A stretch of 64,000 bases of DNA from positions 186,001-250,000 of the forward strand of contig CAVZFB010000057.1 of NCBI GenBank assembly GCA_963774345.1. The letters are read 5' to 3'. The notes beneath the pieces were generated by a model that was not told the origin of the DNA, ran no database searches, and saw nothing but the letters and a program-made list of their open reading frames with translations. The position numbers and the translations under genes are program-made. Shown here piece after piece: positions 19,853-28,349 of this stretch. How positions within the stretch are numbered: the stretch's first letter is position 1; every line of letters begins with the position of its first letter. The stretch is from AP-15 sp963774345 (GTDB lineage Bacteria; Pseudomonadota; Alphaproteobacteria; ATCC43930; CGMCC-115725).

Positions 19853-20911
19853 ATGCTGAATACGAAACATCGCCGCGCGCTGCTCGGTCTCGCCCTGTCG
19901 GGCTTCTTCGCCGTGGTGCAGTTCCGTCTGATTATCATGCTGTTCGGCGCGGATTACGGACGCGCTGTCGACGCAGCCGCCGGGGTACTTGCCGGCAAGC
20001 CGCATTGGCGGTCGTTCCAGGCGCGCGTGCTGGCGCCGTTTCTGATCGGCCGCATTTCGCCCCTGTTCCCGAGCTTCTTCGACGCTCATGTCTGTTTTTC
20101 GATCGTGACCCTGACGGTGATGGGCTACCTCGCCTGGCGGCTCGGCTGGCGGGTCGGCGCCAACCTCACAGCGGCCATGCTGGCGCTTTTTGTGTTCGAG
20201 ACGAGTTTTTCCTTCCTGCTGGCGCCGCACTGGCTTTATGCGTGGGACTATCTCGACGTCATCGTCTTTCTAGTGTTCGTCGACTTCGTGGTCGCTGGCA
20301 AATCCTGGCCATGGTTCGTCGCGCTGTGGGCGATCGACATCTTCAGCCGGGAGACGGCGGCTTTCATCTCGGTCTGGATGATCTTCGAGGCGTTGTCGCG
20401 CCGGTATTTCGCGCGACAACCGGTCGGGGGCGGGGAGAGGCTCGACCGCGGCATGTTGATCGCCGGGATCGCCACGCTCGTGCTCAGCGTCGTGATCGTC
20501 GAAGCGGTTACCCGCGCCCTGTTTATCGAGGAGGTCGGGCCAAAGATCTTCAATGATGTAGCGGGCGAGGGCGGCCGGATGTTTTATGCCCTGCGCATCG
20601 CCAAAAATTTTGCCATCGCGATCGATTCACTTACCCGCTTCCAGTACGAAATGCCGTTCGTCATCCTGATTTATGTCGGGGTTTCGCTGGTGCTGCCGCT
20701 CGGCATCATACGGGCTGACCGCCAGCGTTATTTCGCGTTGGGGCTGACCTACATCGCGCACATCACCACGACCCTGGTGTTCGGGATTCTGGACGAAACC
20801 CGAGTCTTTGTTGAGCAGATCCCTCTATTGATCCTCGGCACGCTAGTGCTGACCCACATGGGCGGCAGGCCCGAGGGGGCGCCACGCTTCGGCATTGGCG
20901 ATGACCCGTGA
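19853..20911 (+). CDS. Polytopic inner-membrane protein of unknown function
   Basis: A 352-residue protein with about eight to nine hydrophobic segments (for example LGLALSGFFAVVQFRLIIML, the VTLTVMGYLAW region, IVFLVFVDFVV and the IAGIATLVLSVVIVEAV region). The pattern of a first membrane helix followed by a soluble stretch with a conserved RVLAPFLIG recalls bacterial membrane glycosyltransferase-like or EpsG-like proteins, but I see no decisive motif. It stands alone between gpmI (divergent) and the ThDP enzyme gene (convergent). Confidence 0.75.
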   Translation: MLNTKHRRALLGLALSGFFAVVQFRLIIMLFGADYGRAVDAAAGVLAGKPHWRSFQARVLAPFLIGRISPLFPSFFDAHVCFSIVTLTVMGYLAWRLGWRVGANLTAAMLALFVFETSFSFLLAPHWLYAWDYLDVIVFLVFVDFVVAGKSWPWFVALWAIDIFSRETAAFISVWMIFEALSRRYFARQPVGGGERLDRGMLIAGIATLVLSVVIVEAVTRALFIEEVGPKIFNDVAGEGGRMFYALRIAKNFAIAIDSLTRFQYEMPFVILIYVGVSLVLPLGIIRADRQRYFALGLTYIAHITTTLVFGILDETRVFVEQIPLLILGTLVLTHMGGRPEGAPRFGIGDDP

Positions 20912-20956
20912 TCAGGTTAGCCGGCGCAGAGGGTGCCGCTCTCGCTATCCGGGGGC

Positions 20957-20985
20957 GGGAGCCCTCCGCATTGCGAAAGGCTCCC
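20957..20985. terminator. Possible bidirectional hairpin between convergent genes
   Basis: A perfect 7-bp stem GGGAGCC (20957-20963) / GGCTCCC (20979-20985) with a 15-base loop lies in the 92-base gap between two convergent genes. No clean T-run follows, so intrinsic termination is only suggested by position. Confidence 0.35.
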
Positions 20986-21003
20986 CGATCGATGAGGCTT
21001 TGT

Positions 21004-22647
21004 TTAGCCGAAGCGCGAGACGTCGACAGCCTTTTCGGTGATGAATTCGAGTAGGGCCGGCGTGCCCTCGCGGGTCTTCTCGATGCCGCGCCGGATCGCT
21101 GCTTGGATCTCGCCGGGCTCCGTCACCCGCTCGCCATAGCCGCCGAGCGCCTTGGCGAAGTCGGCGTAGTGACCGCTGATATCGGTCGAGCGATACTTCT
21201 CGGTCGCGACCGGCATTACCTTCAGCTCGATCGCCATCGAGAAATTGTTCATCAGGATCGAGAGGATCGGGAGCCGCTCGCGCACCGCGGTCTCGAAATC
21301 CATCCCGGTAAAGCCGATCGCGGCGTCACCCCAGACATTGATGCACAGCTTGTCGGGCTTGGCGAGCTTGGCGCCCATCGCCAGCCCGAGCCCGTAGCCG
21401 AGCTGGGTGGTCTTGCCCCAGCCGAGATAGGACAGCGGCACCTCGCTGACCCAGAACGGCGACAGCTGGTCGCGCGGGCTGCCGGCATCGTGGGTGATGA
21501 TCGTGTTCTTGACATCGACCGTGTGCAGCAATTCCCAGATAACGCGATAGGGCGACAGCGGCTTTGTGTTCTGGGTCAGCCGCGGCATCCACTGGCCCAT
21601 CCATTCTTCGCGGTGGCCGCGGATCTCGCGCGTCACCGAGGGCAGCCGGTCGCGGGTCTTGCCATGGAGCCGGTCCTTGACCTCTGCGAGCAGCGCGTCG
21701 AGCGTCAGCCCGGCATCGCCGACCGCGGCGAGATCGACCGGCACATCCTTGTTGATTGCGTATGGGTCGAGCGTTGCGTGCGCGATCTTCTTCCCCTTCG
21801 GCATCGCCGTGCCAAAGGAGGTGCGGGTAAAGCTGCAGCCGATGCCGAAGATCAAATCGGCGTTCTGCAGCATGTGCCAGAGATGCTCGCCGATGCCGAT
21901 GCCGCCCGAGCCGAGGGACAGCGGGTGGTTTTCCGGGAAGCTGCTTTTGCCGCCGAGCGTCGTCATGACCGGGGCTTCGAGCAGTTCGGCGAGCGCCTTC
22001 AGCTGCGGCCACGCCTTGCCGTAGTGGACGCCCTGGCCGGCGACGATGACCGGGCGCTGTGCCGCGACCAGCGCCTCGGCAATCTTTGCGACCGATTGCG
22101 GGTCGGGGCCGCTCTTAAGCTTTGGCGTCTTCTGGTATTCGGCGACGAGCGCGTCCGGCACCTCCTCGCGCAGGAGGTCGCTCGGGAACTCGACCAATAC
22201 CGGGCCGGGGCGGCCGTTCTTGACCGTCGTAAAGGCGCGGCGCAGCGCCTCGACTGTCGCGTTGGCGACCGTTACCTGCTCGCAGGTTTTCGTGACGTGG
22301 CGGTAATTAAGCGCGGCGTTGAAGTTCGGATGTACCTGGTTGATGTTGCGGGCATAGCCGGCCGGCAGCACGACGACCGGGGTCGAGTCGCCAAAGGACT
22401 GCGCGACGCCGCCAAAGGCGTTCTCGGTGCCGGGGCCGTGCTGCATGGCAAATACACCGATGCGGTCGCCCGAGGTGACCTTGGCGATCGCGTCGCACAT
22501 ATGCAGGCCGATCCGCTCCTGGCGTACCATGATCGTGCGGATATCGGCCTCGGCTGCGGCCTCGATGATCGGATTGACCGGATAGCCGATCAGAAACTCG
22601 ATCCCTTCGCGCTTCAGGATTTCGGCGACGGCGTTGGCGACTTTCAT
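21004..22647 (-). CDS. Thiamine pyrophosphate-requiring enzyme (acetolactate synthase-like)
   Basis: A 547-residue ThDP enzyme with the three-domain order of the acetolactate synthase family. In the N-terminal Pyr domain the catalytic Glu is in MVRQERIGLHMCDAIAK and GPGTENAFGGVAQSF follows. The middle domain carries PVIVAGQGVHYG. The C-terminal PP domain has GDAAIGFTGMDFETAV and the diphosphate-binding NN. It could be a decarboxylase, carboligase or oxalyl-/sulfo-type lyase; the substrate is not determinable. The ATG at 22647 has GAGGA upstream, and the frame's extension to 22812 lacks homology. No small regulatory subunit is adjacent, arguing against IlvB proper. Confidence 0.88.
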   Translation of the reverse strand: MKVANAVAEILKREGIEFLIGYPVNPIIEAAAEADIRTIMVRQERIGLHMCDAIAKVTSGDRIGVFAMQHGPGTENAFGGVAQSFGDSTPVVVLPAGYARNINQVHPNFNAALNYRHVTKTCEQVTVANATVEALRRAFTTVKNGRPGPVLVEFPSDLLREEVPDALVAEYQKTPKLKSGPDPQSVAKIAEALVAAQRPVIVAGQGVHYGKAWPQLKALAELLEAPVMTTLGGKSSFPENHPLSLGSGGIGIGEHLWHMLQNADLIFGIGCSFTRTSFGTAMPKGKKIAHATLDPYAINKDVPVDLAAVGDAGLTLDALLAEVKDRLHGKTRDRLPSVTREIRGHREEWMGQWMPRLTQNTKPLSPYRVIWELLHTVDVKNTIITHDAGSPRDQLSPFWVSEVPLSYLGWGKTTQLGYGLGLAMGAKLAKPDKLCINVWGDAAIGFTGMDFETAVRERLPILSILMNNFSMAIELKVMPVATEKYRSTDISGHYADFAKALGGYGERVTEPGEIQAAIRRGIEKTREGTPALLEFITEKAVDVSRFG

Positions 22648-22851
22648 GGAGGCGCTCCTCGATGTTCGGCGATGATTGAGTGATTGTGACACAACCCAGG
22701 CAGCGTGTGCCAACTCTCCGGAAATTGACGTCCGCCGGGTGGCGAGCGAGCTGGCCCTCCAGCTTGTCAGAGAGCAGATCGCTAATGCGACGTTGGTCTC
22801 GGCAGCGGCCACCTGCGCCGGGAGGCCGATCTCTTGTCCGCGCCGCCGCTT

Positions 22852-23970
22852 TTAGTCGTCGCCTGTTGCCGGCTGGCCTTGCAGCATCAGCCGAACAAGC
22901 TCGGCTTGGCGCCGCGTGCCCGTCTTGTCGAACACATGAGCGAGGTGTGTCCGCACCGTTGTCAACGAGACCCCGAGGCGGCTGGCAGTAGCCTGCAGCC
23001 CATCTCCTTTCGATATCTCGACCGCGAATACGGCTTCTGCCCGGGTCAGCCCAAAATCGTGGCTGAACCGTTCGCTGCGGAGCACGGCGGCTTGCTCCGC
23101 TTCGGTGACAAACAGGATTGCTGTCGGTCGGAGGATGTCGGTCCAAGTGACCTGGGTCCGGTGCCGTATCAGGAGTACCGTCAACGGCCCTCGGTCCCGG
23201 CGGGAAAGCTGGAAGCGGCCGCCCCCTCCGCCAAGTTCGCTTGCCGGCTCCGCGCAGTCGGCGATGGTTTGCCGCAGCCGGCGCGTGTCCTCCGTTGTTT
23301 CAGCTTTTAGGCCGTCGGGGTCCAGGGATAGGCCATTGCCACCGCCGAGTATCCTCGTGGCGGCTTGATTGGCGAAGATCACCCGCGCCCCCGCATCGAC
23401 CAGCAGCACCGCGTGAGGCAGCCGATTCAGCATCTCGGCCGCGCTCGTCGGTTGCCCGTCCAAAGTGGCCAGGCGTAACCGCAGTTGCACGGCACGCTGA
23501 AGATGCGGGATCAAGGCGGCGAACAGCTGGATCTGAGCCGCGTCGAACTCGCCCTCGGGATAGGGGCGCGACACCGACACCACTGTGGAAACAGAACCTT
23601 CCGTCAACAGGGTTGCCCCCATCATCCTCTCCGGACCGTGCGGCTTTGACGACCCGTTGAAAATGTCGGGGCGGCAGTGATCGGGGTCAGAAATGCGCAT
23701 TTCCGGGACGACGACGGCGCCGATCGGATGCTTGTCGCACTGCCGCCAGACGTTGGCCCAATATTGCGAGAACCTGGTTAATTCTTTGGGGTCAACGCGC
23801 GGGGCAAGCATCGCGACGCTGTGGGCTTTCGAGTTATAGGCGCCGACTTGCGCTCCGCCCGTTGCCCCGAGAAGGTCGGCGAGACCGTTGAGCATGGTTG
23901 GACAGGCGCTCGGGTCCACCACCGTGTTGTAGATCGATCCGATCAATTCCGAAAGTGCTCGAAAGTGCAT
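22852..23970 (-). CDS. LuxR-family transcriptional regulator
   Basis: A 372-residue regulator with a C-terminal LuxR-type helix-turn-helix: GLTRAEAVFAVEISKGDGLQ, then the recognition helix GVSLTTVRTHLAHVFDKTG. The central region contains a PAS-like segment (HAVLLVDAGARVIFANQAATRIL, about residue 200); the signal is unknown. I use the ATG at 23970; an upstream ATG at 23991 is possible. It is divergent from the cupin gene. The intergenic region contains a perfect 18-bp palindrome that is a candidate operator, so it probably controls the cupin/secreted-protein block, itself, or both. Confidence 0.88.
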   Translation of the reverse strand: MHFRALSELIGSIYNTVVDPSACPTMLNGLADLLGATGGAQVGAYNSKAHSVAMLAPRVDPKELTRFSQYWANVWRQCDKHPIGAVVVPEMRISDPDHCRPDIFNGSSKPHGPERMMGATLLTEGSVSTVVSVSRPYPEGEFDAAQIQLFAALIPHLQRAVQLRLRLATLDGQPTSAAEMLNRLPHAVLLVDAGARVIFANQAATRILGGGNGLSLDPDGLKAETTEDTRRLRQTIADCAEPASELGGGGGRFQLSRRDRGPLTVLLIRHRTQVTWTDILRPTAILFVTEAEQAAVLRSERFSHDFGLTRAEAVFAVEISKGDGLQATASRLGVSLTTVRTHLAHVFDKTGTRRQAELVRLMLQGQPATGDD

Positions 23971-24057
23971 CGCCGCCCCCCATGCGCGCAACGCACCGGC
24001 CCGGAAGGCGCGCTAGCCCGGGCGCTTACAGCGGTATGACGTCGTGCACCGCTTGTT

Positions 24058-24075
24058 GTGTGAGGTTCCTCACAC
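24058..24075. promoter_or_regulatory. 18-bp perfect palindrome, candidate LuxR-type operator
   Basis: GTGTGAGG-TT-CCTCACAC is a perfect dyad with 8-bp arms. It sits between the divergent LuxR-type regulator gene and the cupin gene, about 88 bases upstream of the former's ATG and 144 upstream of the latter's, with an AT-rich stretch (CAAAAATATTACACG) just after it. LuxR-family dimers bind dyads of about this length. The assignment to this regulator is inference. Confidence 0.5.
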
Positions 24076-24218
24076 TTGCGCAAAAATATTACACGAAAGT
24101 GGCTCTCGTCATCCGAACGCATGACGACACGGCCCCGCGTCCAGGCCTTAATGGTTTAGATGCTCGAAAGGGTGCGTTCAGGTCCTCGAAAGATTTGTCC
24201 AGCTGGGAGGGTGAGGCG

Positions 24219-24644
24219 ATGGCGGCGCACAGCTTTGATGATCAGAATATTAAATGGAACACGCACCCAGATTTGGAGCACTTAAAATATTCGATACTGA
24301 ATATTGACGAGAAAAATTACATTGTCGACGTGCTCGTCAAATTTGATGCCAATGAAAAGATCATTCTTCATCGACACGTGGTGCACAATAATACATTTGT
24401 CGTGCAGGGCGAGCATCGTCTTTATGAACCCAATGGCGATATCAAGGAAATTCGCGCCGTTGGCAGCTACAAGTCCAACCCGCCAGGAGACGTGCATCGG
24501 GAAGGTGGGGGTTTTGATCAGGATGTTATCGTGTTTTTCAACATTCGTGGACGCGATGGCGTGTTGTACGAACTGCTCGACGACGACCAGAAGCTAATCG
24601 GCACGCTGAGTTTTGCGGACTTCCTCAGCTTATATAAGTCATAG
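24219..24644 (+). CDS. Cupin-fold protein (ring-cleavage dioxygenase-like)
   Basis: A 141-residue single-domain cupin. The metal-binding first motif is visible as ILHRHVVHNNTFVVQGEHRLYE (His, His and later Glu), and the second is PPGDVHREGG with another His. It resembles small cupins related to acetylacetone/dihydroxyacetophenone dioxygenases, but the true reaction is unknown. The ATG at 24219 has an excellent GGGAGGG seven bases upstream. Codon use is clearly more AT-rich than neighbouring genes (ATT, AAA, TTT, TTA are common), suggesting recent acquisition. It is the first gene after the palindrome and is followed by two secreted-protein genes. Confidence 0.85.
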   Translation: MAAHSFDDQNIKWNTHPDLEHLKYSILNIDEKNYIVDVLVKFDANEKIILHRHVVHNNTFVVQGEHRLYEPNGDIKEIRAVGSYKSNPPGDVHREGGGFDQDVIVFFNIRGRDGVLYELLDDDQKLIGTLSFADFLSLYKS

Positions 24645-24699
24645 CAAGATATTTTAAGAAAATAGACGTGATCGTAACACATGACTATGGAGATTTTCG

Positions 24700-25725
24700 A
24701 TGTCAACACTTACATCGCCCAAAACGAAGTTGAGATTTCGTTCTGCCGTGCCCCACGGCGCGCGTACGTTCGCGGCGGTGCTCGGGCTGTCGCTCTTAAC
24801 GGCGACTGGCGCTGCCGCAGGCGCGGACAGCGATGCGCAGCCGGGAGGCGCGTTCACCTGCGACTTTGGCCTCTCGTCCGACCCGTCGCTCTTACCCCCA
24901 GATCAAATCGCGCCGTCGATCGAGCGCGATCGAATGTACATGTCTGCTCGTCCCGGCATGCTCCACAAGCATATCCCGATCAGTTTCGACCCCAGCGATC
25001 CTAGCGGGAAGGCGGTTTTCTCCGGTGGGCGGTATCTGTTTGACACCGCCGAGCACGCTCGGGAGTACAGGGATTGGGTCTTCAACAACTATGTGCTCGA
25101 CGGCGTACTGTTTCTCAAACGGTCCTACTTCCTTAGCCCCGAGTGCCATGCCTGGACCGTGATCGGGGCCCACGACTTCGGCGACGTCCACAGCTCGCAG
25201 ATTGTGCTGAGGACTGAGCGTTGGTCGCTGCGCCATGCCCGCCAGCCGGCTTGGGTGCTGGAGCAGAAATTCGCCGCCGTTCTGGCCGCGGCGCAGGCGC
25301 GCGGCCTGACCAGTGTGTGGTTGCTCTACGACCAGGAGGAGGCGCTCGCCTCCTTGGTCTATTTCGCGGGAAGGGCCGGCCCAAGCGATCCCGGCGCGCT
25401 GGACATGGCCAGCCTGAGTGTCCTCGCCGACGCTCCTCCGCTCGGCGAGATATTCTACGACCAGGGCTGGAAGCGGACCTTCGACCGGACCCAATGGGCC
25501 CTGACCATCTGGTTCCCATTCGCCCTGGGCGATCGCGGCGAGCCCGCCTCGTGGCCGAACACGCCGCCCTTCTATTTGCCCTACCCGGATGACCGCGTGT
25601 GCGAAGTGAGCCGCGGCGAAAGCGCCGTCAACGCGCCCGAATGTCTGCCGACATGTGGAAATGGCATTGCCGACGCTAACGAGACGTCCCTGAACTGCCC
25701 GGGCGACGTGCGCCTGTTCCAATAA
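24700..25725 (+). CDS. Secreted protein of unknown function with C-terminal Cys motif
   Basis: A 341-residue protein with an N-terminal signal peptide (basic start, hydrophobic FAAVLGLSLLTATGAAA, cleavage likely after the Ala run), so probably periplasmic or secreted. The body has no recognisable domain. The last 30 residues contain CLPTCGNGIADANETSLNCPGD, close to the cysteine-rich CGNGxxxxxETxxNCPxDC repeats found in secreted proteins of myxobacteria and others. It follows the cupin gene by 55 bases and precedes another secreted-protein gene by 65, suggesting a shared transcript. Base composition is more typical of the genome than that of the cupin. Confidence 0.8.
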   Translation: MSTLTSPKTKLRFRSAVPHGARTFAAVLGLSLLTATGAAAGADSDAQPGGAFTCDFGLSSDPSLLPPDQIAPSIERDRMYMSARPGMLHKHIPISFDPSDPSGKAVFSGGRYLFDTAEHAREYRDWVFNNYVLDGVLFLKRSYFLSPECHAWTVIGAHDFGDVHSSQIVLRTERWSLRHARQPAWVLEQKFAAVLAAAQARGLTSVWLLYDQEEALASLVYFAGRAGPSDPGALDMASLSVLADAPPLGEIFYDQGWKRTFDRTQWALTIWFPFALGDRGEPASWPNTPPFYLPYPDDRVCEVSRGESAVNAPECLPTCGNGIADANETSLNCPGDVRLFQ

Positions 25726-25790
25726 GTGTGGGAAGCGAAACCACCTCATTGACAGAAGATTCCACTTTTCAACCCCAAGGAGGAAGCCCA

Positions 25791-26483
25791 ATGACCAAGA
25801 CTACTGCTGCCATTGTTGGAGCGCTCATCGGACTAATCTTGCCAATACAGCTGGCGTTTGCGGACGGCGGCGTCGCCGCCGGGCCGTTGTCCGAATTGAC
25901 TGGGGAGTGGTGGCAATGGGCGTTGTCGATACCGAACGATCAAAATCCCCAAATTGACGCGTCCGGGCAATACTGCATGGTCGGCCAGCGAGGAGAGTTG
26001 TGGTTCCTCGCCGGGGTCTTCGGCGGCGGGACGGCGAAGCGCGATTGCTCCGTCCCCGAAGGCAAGCCGCTGTTCTTTCCCATTATAAACTCTTTCAACA
26101 ATAATACCCCTGACTGCGGTCAAAAAGGCGAAAATTTCGGCGTAAAAAAATTGATATCCCTGATCACGTCCTCCATAGACGCGGCTCAAAACCTATCGGT
26201 GACTGTCGATGGCAAGCCGCTCAATCGAAAACATATACAGCGCGTCCTATCGCTCCCGTTCCCGACGTGGTTTCCGGGAGACAACATTTACGGACCCGAT
26301 GCGTGTGGACCGGGAATGCCGCTGCCGGCAGGGATATATTCGCCATCGATGGACGATGGATACTATGTCCTGCTTCCCCCGCTGAAGGTAGGGCCGCACA
26401 CCTTGCAGTTCCACGCCGAATCCGGAACATTTTTGCAGGACGTTACTTATAACCTTACCGTGGCGCCAGTATCGCTGAAGTGA
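25791..26483 (+). CDS. Secreted protein of unknown function (WWQWALS-type)
   Basis: A 230-residue protein. The signal peptide TTAAIVGALIGLILPIQLAFA precedes a mature part beginning LSELTGEWWQWALSIP and including YCMVGQRGELWFLAGVFGGG, CSVPEGKPLFFPIIN and a C-terminal PAGIYSPSMDDGYYVLLPPL. I recognise this as a family of uncharacterised secreted proteins in soil and aquatic bacteria; no function is known. Four or more cysteines suggest disulfides. The ATG at 25791 follows AAGGAGG. It is the last gene of the accessory block and is followed by two inverted repeats. Confidence 0.82.
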   Translation: MTKTTAAIVGALIGLILPIQLAFADGGVAAGPLSELTGEWWQWALSIPNDQNPQIDASGQYCMVGQRGELWFLAGVFGGGTAKRDCSVPEGKPLFFPIINSFNNNTPDCGQKGENFGVKKLISLITSSIDAAQNLSVTVDGKPLNRKHIQRVLSLPFPTWFPGDNIYGPDACGPGMPLPAGIYSPSMDDGYYVLLPPLKVGPHTLQFHAESGTFLQDVTYNLTVAPVSLK

Positions 26484-26499
26484 CCTGCCTCTATCTTAC

Positions 26500-26583
26500 G
26501 GATGATGGCAATCATCCAGACGTGAGAGAATAGGCTCGCTTGCCACCGTTCGACCCGCCGCCTATGATCGGCGCGTCGAACGG
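26500..26583. repeat. Two inverted repeats downstream of the secreted-protein block
   Basis: Hairpin 1 is GGATGAT-GGCA-ATCATCC (26500-26517), 16 bases past the stop. Hairpin 2 has perfect 9-bp arms CCGTTCGAC (26546-26554) and GTCGAACGG (26575-26583), with an inner GCCG/CGGC pairing. Neither has a T-run. They may be transcript-end structures, or the second may be an operator for the following Nudix gene. Confidence 0.45.
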
Positions 26584-26680
26584 AACAAAGCCGACCGGTA
26601 TGCTTCGCCGCTGCGTCCCCAATCTCCGCCGACCGCCGCTGGGCTCGGGCGACTGAGCATCGGCGGGGATCGGATCGGCG

Positions 26681-27211
26681 ATGGCGAACGACCCCCAACT
26701 GCGCGGCCCGTCGGTTCGTAGTGTTCCCGAAGGGGATAATCGCGAGCGGATGATGTGCGCCGATTGCGGTTATGTCCTTTATGACAACCCAAAGGTCGTG
26801 GTCGGTTCGGTTGCCCGATGGGGCGAGCGCATCCTGTTGTGCCGGCGTTCGATCGAACCCCGCCACGGCTTTTGGACCTTGCCGGCCGGCTATCTTGAAC
26901 TAAACGAGTCCGCGAGCGCCGGCGCCGAGCGCGAAGCTTGGGAGGAGGCGCGCGCCCGGATCGAGATTGAGGGACTTCTGGCGATCTACGACATCCCGCG
27001 CATCAGCCAGGTGCAGCTGATCTATCGTGCGCGGCTTTTGGACGACGCAGTTTCGGCGGGGCCGGAGAGTCTGGAGGTGCGGCTCTTCGACTGGGACGAA
27101 ATCCCGTGGACCGATCTTGCTTTCCCTTCGAACCGCTGGGCATTGCAGCACGATCAAGAAGCGCGCGCGACCCGCGATTTCACCGCCCGCATCAACCCGC
27201 CTGGCTTTTGA
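26681..27211 (+). CDS. Nudix hydrolase with N-terminal zinc-ribbon-like segment
   Basis: A 176-residue Nudix protein. A short N-terminal CADCGYVLYDNPKVVVG corresponds to the zinc-ribbon found in a subgroup of ADP-ribose/NADH-pyrophosphatase-like Nudix enzymes. The hydrolase part has RHGFWTLPAGYLELNESASAGAEREAWEEA, a slightly diverged Nudix box (Gly, REAWEEA). Substrate unknown, probably a nucleoside diphosphate derivative. It is convergent with ftsY, 21 bases away. Confidence 0.88.
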   Translation: MANDPQLRGPSVRSVPEGDNRERMMCADCGYVLYDNPKVVVGSVARWGERILLCRRSIEPRHGFWTLPAGYLELNESASAGAEREAWEEARARIEIEGLLAIYDIPRISQVQLIYRARLLDDAVSAGPESLEVRLFDWDEIPWTDLAFPSNRWALQHDQEARATRDFTARINPPGF

Positions 27212-27232
27212 CTGACTTGCCTCTGACGCCGA

Positions 27233-28349
27233 TCAGGGTTCGAGCCCGACCAGGCTGCGGGCGTAGGCTCGAGCCTCGAACGGACGAAGATCTTCTGCGG
27301 CTTCGCCGACCCCAATCGCGTGGATCGGGATGCCGTATTTTTCAGCTAGGGAGACCAGCACGCCGCCGCGAGCGGTGCCGTCGAGCTTGGTCATGACGAT
27401 GCCGGTAACGCCGACCATTTCGCGGAAGATCTCGGCCTGAGCGTGGGCGTTCTGGCCGGTCGTCGCATCAAGCACGAGTAGCACCGAGTGCGGCGCCTGG
27501 GGGTCGATCTTTTTCAGCACGCGGACAATCTTTTGTAATTCGCCCATTAGGTCTGCTTTGTTATGCAACCGTCCGGCAGTGTCGATCAGCAGGATGTCGG
27601 CGTCCTCCGTGCGTGCCTGCGCCAACGCGTCATAGGCGAGCCCGGCCGCATCCGAACCGGCCGCCCGAGCGACTACGGGAGCGCCGATGCGCGCGCCCCA
27701 GATCTGCAGCTGCTCGACCGCGGCTGCGCGGAAGGTGTCGCCGGCAGCAAGCACCACCCGCAGCCCCTGGTCGCGATATTGTTTGGCGAGCTTGGCGATC
27801 GTCGTCGTCTTGCCGCTGCCGTTGACGCCGATGACGAGAATGACAAAGGGTCGGCGCTCGCGGTCGATGCGCAGTGGCCGGGTCACCGGCTCGACCAGCC
27901 GGATGACCTGTTCGGCCAGCGCCGAGCGGACTTCTTCGGGCGTGACCTCTTGGTTGAAGCGGTTGCGGCGCAACGCCTCGGTTACCTCGCCCGCAACCCC
28001 GACCCCCATGTCGCTTGATGATCAGCAGCTCTTCGAGTTCGAGCAGCGCCTCGTCGTCGAGCCGGCGGCGATTGAAGATCGCGCTGATGCCCTCGTTGAG
28101 CCGCGCCGAACTGCGCGCCAGCCCGGCGCGTAATCGGCCGAACCAGCCCCGCTGGTCGGAACCCTCTGCGGCTTCGGCCGATGCGATGGGCTCGTCGGCC
28201 GAAGCCGGCTTCGCCTGCGGCGGCTCAAAGGTTTCCTCGAGCTCGGAGGTGGGGTGGTGAAGCGCCGCCTCCTCTTCAAGCTCGCGAACTAGCGTCGTCT
28301 CCACCTCCGGCGTCGGTTCGGCCGGACCGTTGCGCCGCCAGAACCTCAT
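27233..28349 (-). pseudogene. ftsY: Signal recognition particle receptor FtsY, frameshifted
   Basis: FtsY docks SRP-ribosome complexes at the membrane and is essential in bacteria. The N-terminal part (from 28349) has the acidic, variable A domain and the start of the N domain (FGRLRAGLARSSARLNEGI, DDEALLELEELLI). The remainder is in another frame from about 28010 (DMGVGVAGEVTEAL) with the G domain: GVNGSGKTTTIAKLA, DTFRAAAVEQLQ, DTAGRLHNK and TKLDGTARGG. One extra T in the TT at 28015-28016 explains the break; removing it gives the expected ELLIISDMGV. The gene is likely intact in the living organism. It is the last gene of dapF-mtaB-ftsY. Confidence 0.9.

Noticed and set aside
21103..22683. 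526-codon plus-strand frame
   Set aside because: Antisense shadow of the ThDP enzyme gene in high-GC sequence.
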